DNA of 12,064 nt from Dissophora ornata (taxonomy: Eukaryota; Mortierellomycota; Mortierellomycetes; Mortierellales; Mortierellaceae): positions 1 to 12,064 of the forward strand of contig MU617490.1 in assembly GCA_025201705.1 (NCBI GenBank), read 5' to 3'. Every line of letters begins with the position of its first letter. Position 1 is the stretch's first letter. Positions 1 to 8,112 of this stretch are shown here, one piece after another. The notes beneath the pieces are model-generated. The model did no database searches. It worked only from the letters and a program-made list of their open reading frames with translations, and was not told the origin of the DNA. Position numbers and translations under genes: made by a program.

Positions 1-195
1 TTTTTTTCCCTCCCCTGATCAGAGTTGTTTGTATCCACGCTACTCCTGGTGGAGATCCAGGAGGTGTGTCCGTATTTTTCCTTTTGCAAATCTTTCCATC
101 AAGGGGGAAAGAAAAGCATATGCTCTCCAAAACAAAAGAAAAAAAGAAAAGAAACTATAAAACTATAATCTATACGGTACATGGCAATTGGGGGA

Positions 196-201
196 ACCTA
201 C
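196..201 (-). other. Intron donor of the hydrolase-like gene
   Basis: GTAGGT on the minus strand interrupts the frame after two bases of a codon. Reading through it gives an immediate stop at 200-198, while splicing keeps a Trp codon (TG + G). I see no convincing acceptor with continued coding between 195 and 1, so the next exon probably lies outside the window. Confidence 0.6.
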
Positions 202-1019
202 CAGTGCATCATATTGGACCTTCCAATTTCCTCAAACTTCGCGGGCTGGGCCGTCCGTCCTGTATCAAACCACGTCTCGACCCACTTCTTTGCTCCTTCG
301 CCTCTGTCAATCGTCTCGAGGCATCTTTGAAAGAGCTCCCGTCGCTCCTGTTTGGTCTTTGGACCCTTCGGGACCCGGTCCACCACCTGCGCATGAGCAA
401 GTCTTGTCCAGAAGTGAATATAGAACAACAACTCACTCGCCATCCAGATGTGGAAGAGGGAGACAATCCAAGCCAAGGTCTGGTGTGACGAGATGAAAGC
501 CAGGATCGGGTTCAGCACCGGGTCCAGTCGAGCGCGCAGAGGCTCGAGTGCAATGAAGTACCGATATCCTGGGATGTTGACAGGGTCACGATAGCCATGA
601 CTTTCCAGGAACGTAGCCAACGCGAGCAGAGCGCTCGTCGCTGGCGACAGGTTGAAGGAATCGGTTTCAGGAAATGGTGGGACGATGTCGTCAAGAGAGC
701 TGGAGGCTGCTGCCGATGCCGCTGTTACTGCTGCTACCGCAAAAGATGATACAGCGGCCATTGAGTTGAGTGGGGGCATGGCTACTGCTGTGGCGGTGGG
801 GCTGGGCACGCTGGATAGATATTGTACATGATGAGCAGTTGTGGAATTGGATTGGAGTAGGTGGAGGACGACGGGGACGAGATTCAAAAGGGTGTCGAGG
901 GGCGTCTCCTTATAGGCGATCATGTACGAAAAGTAGCCGGTGGCAAGGGGGACAATGGCAGCGAGAAGCAGCCCCAGAGAGCGCACGGCGCTCCTGGTAA
1001 CAAGGTGATCTACGATCAT
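202..1019 (-). CDS. Alpha/beta-hydrolase-like membrane protein, first exon (partial gene)
   Basis: This open frame encodes 272 complete codons plus two bases and then meets a good donor (GTAGGT, starting at 201), so the gene continues off the left edge. Residues about 14-36 are a hydrophobic N-terminal anchor. Residues 81-109 are an Ala/Ser-rich linker. Residues about 182-204 are a second hydrophobic, aromatic-rich helix. The last part carries an LFQRCLE stretch (229-235), a WVETWF stretch (246-251) and KFEEIGRSNMMHW (261-273). That order resembles the region ahead of the catalytic domain in fungal membrane-anchored alpha/beta hydrolases, where the GR-N-W block is followed by the hydrolase fold. 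The nucleophile elbow and catalytic triad would lie outside the window, so activity cannot be judged. The ATG at 1019 is the first after the leader and precedes the membrane helix. The family call is from memory of similar proteins, and the function is inference. Confidence 0.6.
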
Positions 1020-1414
1020 TCGGCACTCACAAGAGGGGCGAAACTATCGTTTGTCGTGGTTGAGGCGATGGTTGCACAGATGGACAAAAGACAGAGGGAG
1101 GGAGGGGAAAAAAGAAATACGTCCAGGGGAGTGTGAGTGAGAAAAATAATTTTTTTGTGTTCGCTTTCTCTTGCAAGGAACAAAACGAGCGAGGGCTGGC
1201 TGCAATGAGCAATGAGCGCGGGATGCGATTGCGAGATGGAGATGGAAAGAGGAGTGGGGTGGAATGCATTGCAAGATGGGGCAACCCCATCGCGGCCTTT
1301 ATACATATATGATATTGAACCAAGATCCACGTGAATGTTCGGCGAAAGACTCTGAAGACAAGTGGACAATTGCCTACCAATTCCAGCTGCGCGGAAAAAA
1401 AAAAAAAAAAAAAA
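1020..1414 (-). promoter_or_regulatory. Promoter and leader of the hydrolase-like gene
   Basis: On the minus strand a TATAAAG box (1303-1297) lies about 280 bases before the ATG. It is followed by a long C/T-rich leader, typical of basidiomycete promoters. Further upstream is a run of 20 A on the plus strand (1395-1414), so T20 on the coding strand, a poly(dA:dT) tract of the kind that keeps promoters nucleosome-poor. Open frames on the minus strand here are by-products of the pyrimidine bias. Confidence 0.45.
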
Positions 1415-1423
1415 GCACCGCAA

Positions 1424-2148
1424 CTACGGGCTGAACTCTTAACCCGCGGAGTAAATAAACAAAAAAAAAGAGATGGGGTTTTGTGCCGCCACCGTCTTGT
1501 TTCGGCGAGATTTGATCTACCGCCCTAGGACGTTATTGAGGCAAGGAATGTACGATGATGTAGGATGTGTGTAAGCATTGGGCATATAGACTACAAGCCA
1601 TGGTTGCTTACCCATCAAAGACTTCAACTCGCAGACAAAGCACACAAAAGTCTGCGACCAACAGAAAAAAGGAAAGAAACCCCCTGAATGCCTTTTGGTG
1701 CTGTTTGTTCACTGCAGACAGCGTTCCAAGGGCAGCATTCGAGTTCACTTTCATGTCCTCGATTTGTATCCGCCCTGCTTTGCACGTACCAATCTCATAT
1801 CCTCAATTACCCATATGGGTCGCACTCACAGATCCAACAAATAATCCCGTCTAGTGCAAAGCAAGATGTGTGTATACACAGTAGCATAGTAGTAGCATGT
1901 AATAAAAGACAAAAATAACCCATCGCTCACACGACCGCGCATCTACTCGTCAAAAAAGACCTACCCAAATGCACTCCCCCAAAAGAAAAACAACAACAAA
2001 TCCGTGCATTGTAAACCGTGGCCAGTGTCAGGAAGCAGTATCAACACGGAACCACGCTTCCGCCTGGCCCCCTCAGCTAGATATTTCCAAAAAAAACACA
2101 AAGTCGTTGTTTAGGAAACAGGGCAAAAACACACCCTTGAAAGAGAAG
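1424..2148. other. Intergenic stretch without a recognised gene
   Basis: I find no open frame with protein-like composition, no RNA gene and no repeat of note between the hydrolase promoter and the tRNA gene. A-rich runs occur at several points. The run of 8 A at 2089-2096 and the run of 5 A at 2125-2129 belong to the 3' side of the tRNA. Confidence 0.5.
2125..2129 (-). terminator. RNA polymerase III terminator of tRNA-Lys
   Basis: This is the first run of five T on the minus strand after the tRNA 3' end, about 20 nt downstream. A second run of eight T at 2096-2089 would act as backup. Confidence 0.65.
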
Positions 2149-2221
2149 CGCCCAACGTGGGGGTCGAACCCACAGCCTTCAGATTAAGAGTCTGACGCTC
2201 TACCGATTGAGCTAGCCGGGC
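2149..2221 (-). tRNA. tRNA-Lys (anticodon CTT)
   Basis: The minus strand folds into a complete 73-nt cloverleaf with no intron. The acceptor stem is GCCCGGC paired with GTTGGGC (two G-U pairs), with discriminator G at 2149. The D arm has stem GCTC/GAGC. The anticodon stem is TCAGA/TCTGA with loop CTCTTAA, giving anticodon CTT at 2188-2186, which reads AAG (lysine). The T arm is GTGGG-TTCGACC-CCCAC. The internal pol III A box (TAGCTCAATCGG) and B box (GGTTCGACCCC) are both recognisable. CCA is not encoded, as expected for a eukaryotic nuclear gene. Confidence 0.97.
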
Positions 2222-2261
2222 TTCTTGTTGAAAACATTGGATTTTAAAACATTAATCTTTC

Positions 2262-2312
2262 ATATTCACTACGTCGCATCACGTGAATATGCAATTAGAG
2301 ATTATGCAATTA
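2262..2312. repeat. Short hairpin and direct repeat upstream of the tRNA
   Basis: ATATTCAC (2262-2269) and GTGAATAT (2283-2290) form a perfect 8-bp inverted repeat with a 13-nt loop. A 10-bp direct repeat TATGCAATTA overlaps its right arm (2288-2297 and 2303-2312). The function is unknown; it could be chance in AT-rich DNA. Confidence 0.35.
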
Positions 2313-2579
2313 TGTAAAAAAAATGAATCTCCGCAAACAGAAAAATGGATATCGCGTCTCGTCGCGGTATTGCCGCAGAGCCCAGTTCGTAGTCTTGGTA
2401 AATGAATCCTGTGGTTTGTGGGCATCTTTCTTCTGAAACCTCACAGATGACGATGAATCTACTCAATACTGTTTGCAAGTACGTCCGCATGTGGAATGCG
2501 CACCTTCTCTGTTCTCATTCGCTTCAAATTTGTCATCATATAGCAACCACGACGTAAGATTCGAGGTTATGCGTAGGGG

Positions 2580-2723
2580 TCATGCGAGGACTTTGAGCGG
2601 GGACATTAGCGCAGTGTCTAGTTGTGCATTGATCCTTTCTAGTTGCGCATTGTTCATTTCTAGTTGCGCATTGTTCCCCGAATTTCTCCGTGACCCTGGA
2701 AAAACGCTTTTGAGGGTCGCCAT
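2580..2723 (-). CDS. Possible 47-residue coiled-coil microprotein (or fragment)
   Basis: I do not recognise this as a known gene. The frame runs from an ATG with a good context (GCAGTA-ATG-GCG) to a TGA. After a basic, Arg/Ser-containing N-terminus it carries three near-identical heptads built on N-A-Q-L-E/D (residues about 17-36), with Leu every seven residues as in a coiled coil. The heptads are encoded by a 21-bp tandem repeat. A TATATA element lies about 75 nt upstream on the same strand. The plus strand is also open across the repeat, so coding direction is not proven. It could be a remnant of a larger coiled-coil protein. Confidence 0.25.
   Translation of the reverse strand: MATLKSVFPGSRRNSGNNAQLEMNNAQLERINAQLDTALMSPLKVLA
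2617..2679. repeat. Tandem repeat, 3 x 21 bp
   Basis: There are three head-to-tail units of 21 bp (2617-2637, 2638-2658, 2659-2679) starting TCTAGTTG and sharing the core GCATTG. The last two units are identical over their first 17 bases. The unit length is a multiple of three, so every open frame keeps a 7-residue period. Confidence 0.9.
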
Positions 2724-2810
2724 TACTGCTACTTTTAAGGCGCAGACAAAGAGGATGAAGAAAAACCTCGACTGTCGACTCAACAGTTAGACATATATAG
2801 AAAGATCACC

Positions 2811-2874
2811 AATGTATGGACAACGGTCCGCAAAGTAAAACGCTTGTGAGGCGAATATCTGTCCTCCATACATT
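2811..2874. repeat. 10-bp inverted repeat
   Basis: AATGTATGGA (2811-2820) and TCCATACATT (2865-2874) are perfect reverse complements 44 nt apart. No target-site duplication or transposon ends are evident, so this is only a candidate tiny inverted-repeat element or chance. Confidence 0.35.
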
Positions 2875-3113
2875 CATATCGATTTTGGAATGTTGTTATT
2901 ATTAAAATCCTTCCGTTATTTTAGTGTTTCCAAATGTTCTCATGTGCACACATTGGAGTGCAACAATTGACTCTGACAAGTGGTTAGAATATGACCTCGA
3001 AGTCGAGAATGGTGGCACGACGAGGCGGGATGAATCTCACCGTCGTTGCACCAACAACATTTATTTTTACTTCCTATTTTGCTCGACCCAATATGTTTGT
3101 TGACGCATTTCCC

Positions 3114-3122
3114 CATAAAAGG
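3114..3122 (+). promoter_or_regulatory. TATA-like box of family gene A
   Basis: CATAAAAGG sits about 165 nt before the first downstream ATG (3281) and is followed by a C/T-rich stretch. The arrangement closely matches that of gene E (TATAAAAGG, about 154 nt before its ATG), which supports promoter function and the choice of 3281 as the ancestral start. Confidence 0.5.
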
Positions 3123-3280
3123 ATCTTCTCTTTCCGTAGTGAGCCTTATTCCTCTACGCTTTCTATTCTCATCCGTGATTGCATTCTGTTACATCCCCTG
3201 TCCAAAACCGTGCCTTGCTTGTGAGATACGTCCAAGACGTCCATCAAAAAATTTACACTACCCAATTTGCAATTGCTGAA

Positions 3281-4153
3281 ATGAGTGACTGGCGCTTGGA
3301 CACTTGCCGCAGTCGACCCTATTACGCCTCAATCTCTCGCTCTAGCCCTTAATCTCCACCGCGACTACTGGTATGGCGAATACCCACCCTCAGCTCCGGT
3401 CGAGGTCTTCGTAGGTGCAGAAGGCTTTGCTCTTTGCCTAGTACTCCCATGTACCTGTCACTGCTCATCCAATACCATGACTGTGATGGACGCATCGGTC
3501 GGACGCCTTGGCCCTTCTACTATGCTGCCTCGGCGGTGACTGCGGCTGGGACTGTGAGCACCTTTCATACCCAGGCTCCGTCTGGGGTCGATCTATTGAA
3601 AGCGACTAAAGCAGTGGCCACTAAACTTCTGTACTCTAAAACACGAACTAACTCAATGATGAACGTCACCCAAGTGCAAGAGCGAACTCAGAATTCTGGC
3701 CACAGCAACAAAATTGGTGGTATGAGGAGCAAAGGTGGCAGCATCGGCAAGTCCTCTGGCGGAAAATTGGTATTTAAAACGCCTCTCACAGCTCAGACGT
3801 ATACGGGCGCATGTTCCTACTCCTTTAAATCAACAGGTCGAGTGAGCGATGAGGCGGAGGAGTTTGAGGTTGAAGACGAGGTCAAGAGCTCTGTATTTTT
3901 ATCTCCATCGATAGGATTATGTCCGCCTCTGCCCACTCCCAGTCAATTTCCTTTGCCATCCTGACCACTACGCTGTTTGACAGGTTCTCCTCCTACATGG
4001 GGTCCCTCTACTGTCAAAACAACCAATAAAAAATCACTGCCTCAAGAATTCTACATGTCAGAGCTGCAAAAGTATTCAGAAGACAAGGTGGACAGGCGCT
4101 CCCACAATCGTACCAAGGAGCTGAAGAAGGCTCGAACCGAGGCCCTAATATAA
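3281..4153 (+). CDS. Tandem family gene A; 5' part disrupted or unresolved, possibly a pseudogene
   Basis: This is an unrecognised family member. The 3' part is clear. The frame open from 3353 to 3920 matches gene E: PW-x-FY at about 3502-3516, an HSN-KxxG stretch near 3704, a KL-x-F-x(2)-PLTA block and a FLSP block. Removing a 63-nt intron (3921-3983) then joins it to the shared C-terminal module with K-x-D-x-R-x(2)-N-x(4)-L-K starting at 4085, and TAA at 4151. The 5' part is not simple. The ATG at 3281 opens MSDW, similar to the internal MGDW of gene D, but meets TAA at 3350. A second frame, with a YG-x(2)-P stretch resembling gene E, is open from 3285 to 3539. Either extra short introns or frameshifts are needed. 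The gene is shorter than E. I favour a decaying copy, with a multi-exon gene as the alternative. Confidence 0.5.
3921..3983 (+). other. Predicted intron in gene A (63 nt)
   Basis: The donor is GTCCGC and the acceptor is TTTGACAG. A CTGAC branch-like site lies at 3961-3965, about 20 nt before the acceptor. Splicing joins the upstream frame (one base into a codon) to the frame with the conserved C-terminal motif. The product then aligns end to end with intronless gene E (FLSP...GPST...K-x-D-x-R). No other GT in the preceding 50 bases has the right phase. Confidence 0.55.
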
Positions 4154-4238
4154 CAATTGGCAACAACCGACGATTCTGGAAATGCACTTGGCTTCAAATG
4201 AAAAAACAGGTTGCCAAATTAGGAAAATGAATTATCAG

Positions 4239-4393
4239 AAGTCGAACGTCAACCTCATCAACCTTTCCTTCTTCAAGTCGAACCTCATCAACCTTTCCTT
4301 CCTCAAGCCGAACCTCACCAACCTTTTCTTCTTCATTTCAGCCTCATTAACCTTTTCTTCCTCAAGTCGAACCTCATCAACCTTTTTTTCTCC
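4239..4393 (+). repeat. Five-copy 30-bp pyrimidine-rich tandem repeat upstream of gene B
   Basis: The units begin AAGTCGAAC and contain CTCATCAACCTTT. They lie at 4239-4274 (36 nt, with a 6-nt insertion), 4275-4304, 4305-4334, 4335-4363 (29 nt, most diverged) and 4364-4393. The array sits 200-350 nt before the ATG of gene B, in its promoter or leader. The frame is open through it, but the encoded Leu/Phe/Asn repeat is probably not translated. Gene C, the close duplicate of B, lacks it. Confidence 0.85.
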
Positions 4394-4491
4394 TCACCAC
4401 TTTCAACCGCCATCACTTCCATCTACACAGCAGCTCGTATATCAACATCCCTTCAGAGCGCCCTTTCAGAGAAGACACCCCGCCCACGTAC

Positions 4492-4586
4492 TTCCTCTTC
4501 AAACGAGCGAAATTTCCAAGCGCCAATCGGTCGTATCCATCGTGCATCCTGACACACGAAAGCATCGTTTTCAACTGGGTGAAGCC
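4492..4586 (+). promoter_or_regulatory. Conserved leader of gene B, shared with gene C
   Basis: The stretch from TTCCTCTT through the ATG is nearly identical to 6307-6380 ahead of gene C, apart from a 21-nt deletion in C and a few substitutions, one of which creates an in-frame TAA in C (6315). The stop in C shows this is untranslated leader at least in C. Confidence 0.55.
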
Positions 4587-5547
4587 ATGGCAATCCACGA
4601 CCAACCCGATTATGAGCTGAGCGATATTAGCGAAGACCAATGCATCGCGTTCGACGAGTTAATCGACGAGTTCATCGACTTTTCGGCCGGCTCGAACTCT
4701 GAATTGACTCCTGAGCAACCGCGCCAGCAAATTACGTCGAATCACCCAGATGCTTCTGGTATGAATACCCGAGAGCTACCATCTGAGGCCACGCCCGCAA
4801 CTTCAATAGAAAGTTTGCTTTCTTCTGTGGTGGGTAACGATGCCAATGGCTTCATGCCCACACTTTCAGGCTCTACTCAGCATACCCTTAAAGACGTTGT
4901 CGCTGATTGCGGTTCCGTGGCGCCCACATTTCCACACCCGATTGTCGGATCGAGCTCGTCATATGCGCCATACACGTATGAAGAGAGCCGCTGCAAGGAC
5001 TACAATTATGGCATCCATGGCGGCGTTACGGATGACGCTCATTACCTTCCCTCCATGATTCCGACCGTTGGCGAGCCTGAGCGGGGCGGGCCAGTGACCC
5101 CACCGCGCGAGAACGGCTACAATCTTCAGCCCGTCGAGATCCCGCCTTCCATAAATGGCTCGCCAATGAAGTCTCCGGAAGATCGAACCAGGGACTTGGT
5201 ATGCGAAAACCCCTTCAAGAAAAATTCCAACATACAACCCACGCATGATGAGTAGTGTAACCGCTTAACGCTCTATGTCCAACATCCTGTTTACCAACAT
5301 GATATAGCCAAAGAATTCTCACCCAACGATCGCGAACAGAGATACAACACACAGCAGCCCCTCAGTGTACTTGTGGGCCCCGATTAATGATCATCTCGAA
5401 ACCAAGGGTGATGGACGAAAAAATAACGCGCTACATAAGCTAAAGCAAGCTCAAAAGGAAGCAGGACTTTCTGTTGGGACGAAAAATAGGGCATCGAAAT
5501 CGAAACAGGCCTCGAGGCCCTCCCACCATCCATACCAAAGTGAATAG
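4587..5547 (+). CDS. Tandem family gene B (two exons, 283 residues)
   Basis: I do not recognise the protein. Exons are 4587-5198 and 5308-5547, joined in phase 0. The start at 4587 is the first ATG after the C/T leader, has a strong context (GAAGCC-ATG-GCA), and aligns with the starts of C and E. Residues 22-32 form an acidic-hydrophobic patch (FDELIDEFIDF). The body is Ser/Thr/Pro-rich. A YNYG stretch lies near 150, followed by VTPPRENGY and VEIPPSINGSP. Exon 2 carries the family module, with K237, D239, R241, N244, L249 and K250, then a basic tail rich in Lys, Ser and Arg. Reading through the intron would instead end at 5255 and lose the module. It sits 434 nt after A and is the duplicate partner of C. 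A nuclear or regulatory role is possible, but nothing shown fixes it. Confidence 0.72.
5199..5307 (+). other. Intron in gene B (109 nt)
   Basis: The donor is GTATGC, a branch-like CTTAAC lies at 5264-5269, and the acceptor is ATATAG. It has the same length as the intron of gene C and is about 90% identical to it (11 differences by eye). The first 11 codons after the donor stay open in both genes with only one conservative change. Confidence 0.8.
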
Positions 5548-5672
5548 TGACAACACTGCAACGCGCAAAATTAATTCTATCCATTTAATCTCAAGTTGCG
5601 ACCGGTGACAATGACGCATAAACTAGACAGCCAACAAATTGTGGGAACGATGGTGCGCGTAAAATATAGACA

Positions 5673-5678
5673 AATAAA
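5673..5678 (+). terminator. Candidate polyadenylation signal of gene B
   Basis: AATAAA lies about 125 nt after the stop codon of gene B, in AT-rich sequence. It is a consensus hexamer, but fungal signals are loose. Confidence 0.4.
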
Positions 5679-6308
5679 GATATATGCTTATCTTAGATAT
5701 CTTTTCATCGACAGATCCGACCGTGCAAACGTGGCATTATATCCATCCACGTGTTCATTCATGTCGCCCAGCGAAATACCAGAAGTAACAACAGCCAAAC
5801 TCTTTCAATCATACCTTGCCTGGAGAGGGGGACATTCTTGCCTCCACCTCCACCTCCACCTCTACTTCCGCCACTCCACTTCGACTTTCACCTCTCCACC
5901 TCCTGCGTCTTCTACCGTCACCAACGCTCCAGCCTTTGTTCCTTCTTCAATTTTCCCTTCTATCGTGGTTGCTTCTCATGGTTTCTGCCACACCCCCCAC
6001 GAAGAGACCCAGGAGTTGATTACCGGGCGTGATATGTCCAAAAACAGAGTTCCACGCGAAGCGTACAATTCCCAATAAGAATAAATTAAATTAAATCCAT
6101 ACTAAGGCCATTGGGGCCGTTGAGGCAGATTTAAATGAACACGAGCTGCATACCTCGCTTTCTCTTCCTTCATTTACCAAGTTCGACCACCAACATCCCT
6201 CGGCGTCCACACAGACGATATAACACATATTCCACAACCTCTGAAACCATATTTCAACAGCCCATCCAATTGCCTTTTCAAAGTAGAAACCCTGTCCTAT
6301 ACACAGTT
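5679..6308. other. Intergenic stretch between B and C, with CCTCCA microsatellite
   Basis: No gene is supported. A C/T-rich block contains a (CCTCCA) repeat of three perfect units and one imperfect unit at 5841-5864, which makes three overlapping Pro/Leu/Ser-rich frames open by composition. A TTTAAAT sequence at 6130-6136 and a GATATAAC sequence at 6219-6226 are weak candidates for the gene C core promoter. Confidence 0.5.
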
Positions 6309-6380
6309 CCTCTTTAAACGAGCGAAATTTCCATCGCACATCCTGACACACGAAAGCATCGTTTTCAACTGAGTGAAGCC

Positions 6381-7332
6381 ATGGCGAACCACGGTATACC
6401 CGTTTATGAATCAAGCGTTACTGCCGAGGACCAACGCGCCGCGCTCGGGAAACAGCTCTTTGGCTTTTCGGCTGGCTCGAACTCTGAATTGGCTCCTGAG
6501 CAATCGCGTCAGCAAATTTCGTCAGAGTGCCACCTAAATCCTCTTGGTATGAATACCCAAGCGCTCACACCTTTATCAACATCATTTGAAGTTACGCTTG
6601 CGACATTACTAGAAAGTTCGCATTCTGCGATGGATAACGACACTAACGACTTCATGGCCATATCGACAAAATCTACTCTGCATGCCCTTTCAAACGCCAC
6701 AGCTACCAACCTGAACCTTACAGACGTTGCCGCTGCTTGCAGTTTCACGGTGCTCACATATCCACACTTGGAAGCGCCGATTGTCAAATCGAACTCGCCA
6801 TATGTAGTACGTACGTATGAAGAGAGCTGCTACATGGGCTACAATTATGGCATCCCAAGTGGCGTTACGCATGACGCTCAGTACCTTCACTCCATGATTC
6901 CGACCGTTGGTGAACCTGAGCGGGGCGGGCCAGTGACCCCACCGCGCGAGAACGGCTACAATTTTCAGCCCGTCGAGATCCCGCCTTCCATAAATGGCTC
7001 GCCAACAAAGTCCCCGGAAGATCAAATCAGGAACTTGGTATGCGAAAACCCCTATAAGAAAAATTCCAACATGTAACCCACGCATGATGTGTAGTATAAC
7101 CGCTTAACATTCTATGTCCAACATTCTGTTTGCTAACATGATATAGCCAAAGAATCCTCCCCCAACGGCCGCGAACAGAGATACAACACGCAGCAGCCCC
7201 TCAGAATATCCTGGTGGTGTCTTTTTTGACCAGCCTTATGATCATTTCAAAGCCAAGAGTGATGGACGAAAGCACAATGAGCAGCACAAGCTAAAGCGAG
7301 CGAAAGCGGATGCAGGATCCAGTATGAAATAA
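6381..7332 (+). CDS. Tandem family gene C (two exons, 280 residues)
   Basis: This is an unrecognised protein and the closest relative of B. Exons are 6381-7037 and 7147-7332, joined in phase 0. The ATG has the same strong context as B (GAAGCC-ATG-GCG), and an in-frame TAA at 6315 closes the frame upstream. The body is rich in Ser, Thr and Asn. It shares with B an FSAGSNSEL block (residues 29-37), the TYEES and YNYG stretches, VTPPRENGY and VEIPPSINGSP. Residues 4-28 differ strongly from B and lack the acidic patch. Exon 2 gives the family module, with K256, D258, R260, N263, L268 and K269, then a short Ala/Lys tail. Intron retention would stop at 7076 and lose the module. Function is unknown. 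Confidence 0.72.
7038..7146 (+). other. Intron in gene C (109 nt)
   Basis: The donor is GTATGC and the acceptor is ATATAG, with a consensus-like GCTAAC branch site about 10 nt before the acceptor and a CTTAAC further upstream. It is the homologue of the gene B intron, with equal length and position. Confidence 0.8.
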
Positions 7333-8020
7333 CTGCAAAAGTCGAATCCTGACAACACATCCACATGCATAATTCATGTGGAGAACAGCAACAACGACAT
7401 GCGAACTAGATGAACAATAGCAGAATATTAGACAGCACACAAAACTTTATACAAATGAAGACATAGATATTTTTAGATTTGAAAGAGGTGATTGACTACA
7501 ACCATATAGGCCTTTTTTTTTTATATTGTAAATGGGATCCTATTTCACAAAATATCTTCTACAAGAATCAATGCATCCTCACCCAACTACTGCGTTTGAG
7601 GCGTCCTGCTCCTTATCCCACATCACAAAAGTAGCTATCTGTCTCATACGTGTTCCACTACACAGACACTGTATCTACTAATCCAGATGCAACGTCAATA
7701 GTCAGTTCGTCAGTTCGTTTTGTTCAGCTGAAAATATCCTCTGTGATGATGGATACACGTGGGCCTTTGCGGTTTGCTTGGTCTCCATTGCAATTAGTGC
7801 ATGATGGATATTGTACCGCCGGCGTTGAAAAGATAGAGAAATGAAAATTGAGCTGAAAGCACCTACGGTATCGCCAAAAATGTTGTTATGTCTCTCATTT
7901 CTAAATTCAGGAAGCAATGCATGCTGGGGTTTGTCGTCTCCTCTGCTCACTTGCTCACTCTTATTCTCACTTCACATTCGCCTCCTCTTCTTCATCCCCA
8001 CTCGCACGCCTGTTCTGCGC
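7333..8020. other. Intergenic stretch between C and D
   Basis: I see no gene here. The part nearest C is AT-rich with a run of T near 7513-7522. The part nearest D becomes C/T-rich from about 7930. An open frame extends upstream of D through this region only because pyrimidine-rich DNA has few stops. Confidence 0.5.
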
Positions 8021-8052
8021 TATACTCTCTCTCTCTCCCTCTCTCCCTCTTA
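8021..8052 (+). promoter_or_regulatory. TATA-like sequence and CT tract of gene D
   Basis: A TATA (8021-8024) runs directly into an almost pure (CT)n/CCCT tract of about 28 nt. CT tracts just before the transcription start are common in basidiomycete promoters. The first ATG after it is 8113. Confidence 0.4.
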
Positions 8053-8112
8053 ACAAACCCCGCAGCCAACATATCTGAACGTTACAGCTATACCCAACGC
8101 GCAAAACGTAGT

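Noticed and set aside
1016..1423. Minus-strand frames upstream of the hydrolase-like gene
   Set aside because: They are Phe/Ser/Pro/Leu-rich shadows of the C/T-rich leader and the poly(A) tract.
2302..2490. 62-residue minus-strand frame near the tRNA
   Set aside because: It is short, with no motif and no supporting signal; likely chance.
2811..2874. Miniature inverted-repeat transposon
   Set aside because: The arms are only 10 bp, no target-site duplication is seen, and no second copy is in the window. It is listed only as an inverted repeat.
4239..4393. Possible CRISPR array
   Set aside because: The units are contiguous with no spacers and the window is eukaryotic; it is a tandem repeat.
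4182..4586. Open frame extending gene B upstream to an ATG at 4182
   Set aside because: It encodes a Leu/Phe/Asn repeat from the 30-bp pyrimidine-rich array, and the homologous leader of gene C has an in-frame stop (6315). The ATG at 4587 has a strong context and matches the starts of C and E.
5751..6078. Three overlapping Pro/Leu/Ser-rich frames between B and C
   Set aside because: They are open because of the CCTCCA microsatellite and pyrimidine bias. None carries the family module or another recognisable motif.
6509..7085. Minus-strand frames opposite C, similar to one opposite B (4959-5246)
   Set aside because: They resemble each other only because B and C are duplicates. The plus-strand frames have the spliced family motif and conserved start.
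7888..8112. N-terminal extension of gene D with a hydrophobic, signal-like segment
   Set aside because: The hydrophobic run comes from CT-rich promoter DNA and overlaps the TATA-like sequence and CT tract. No other family member has such an extension.
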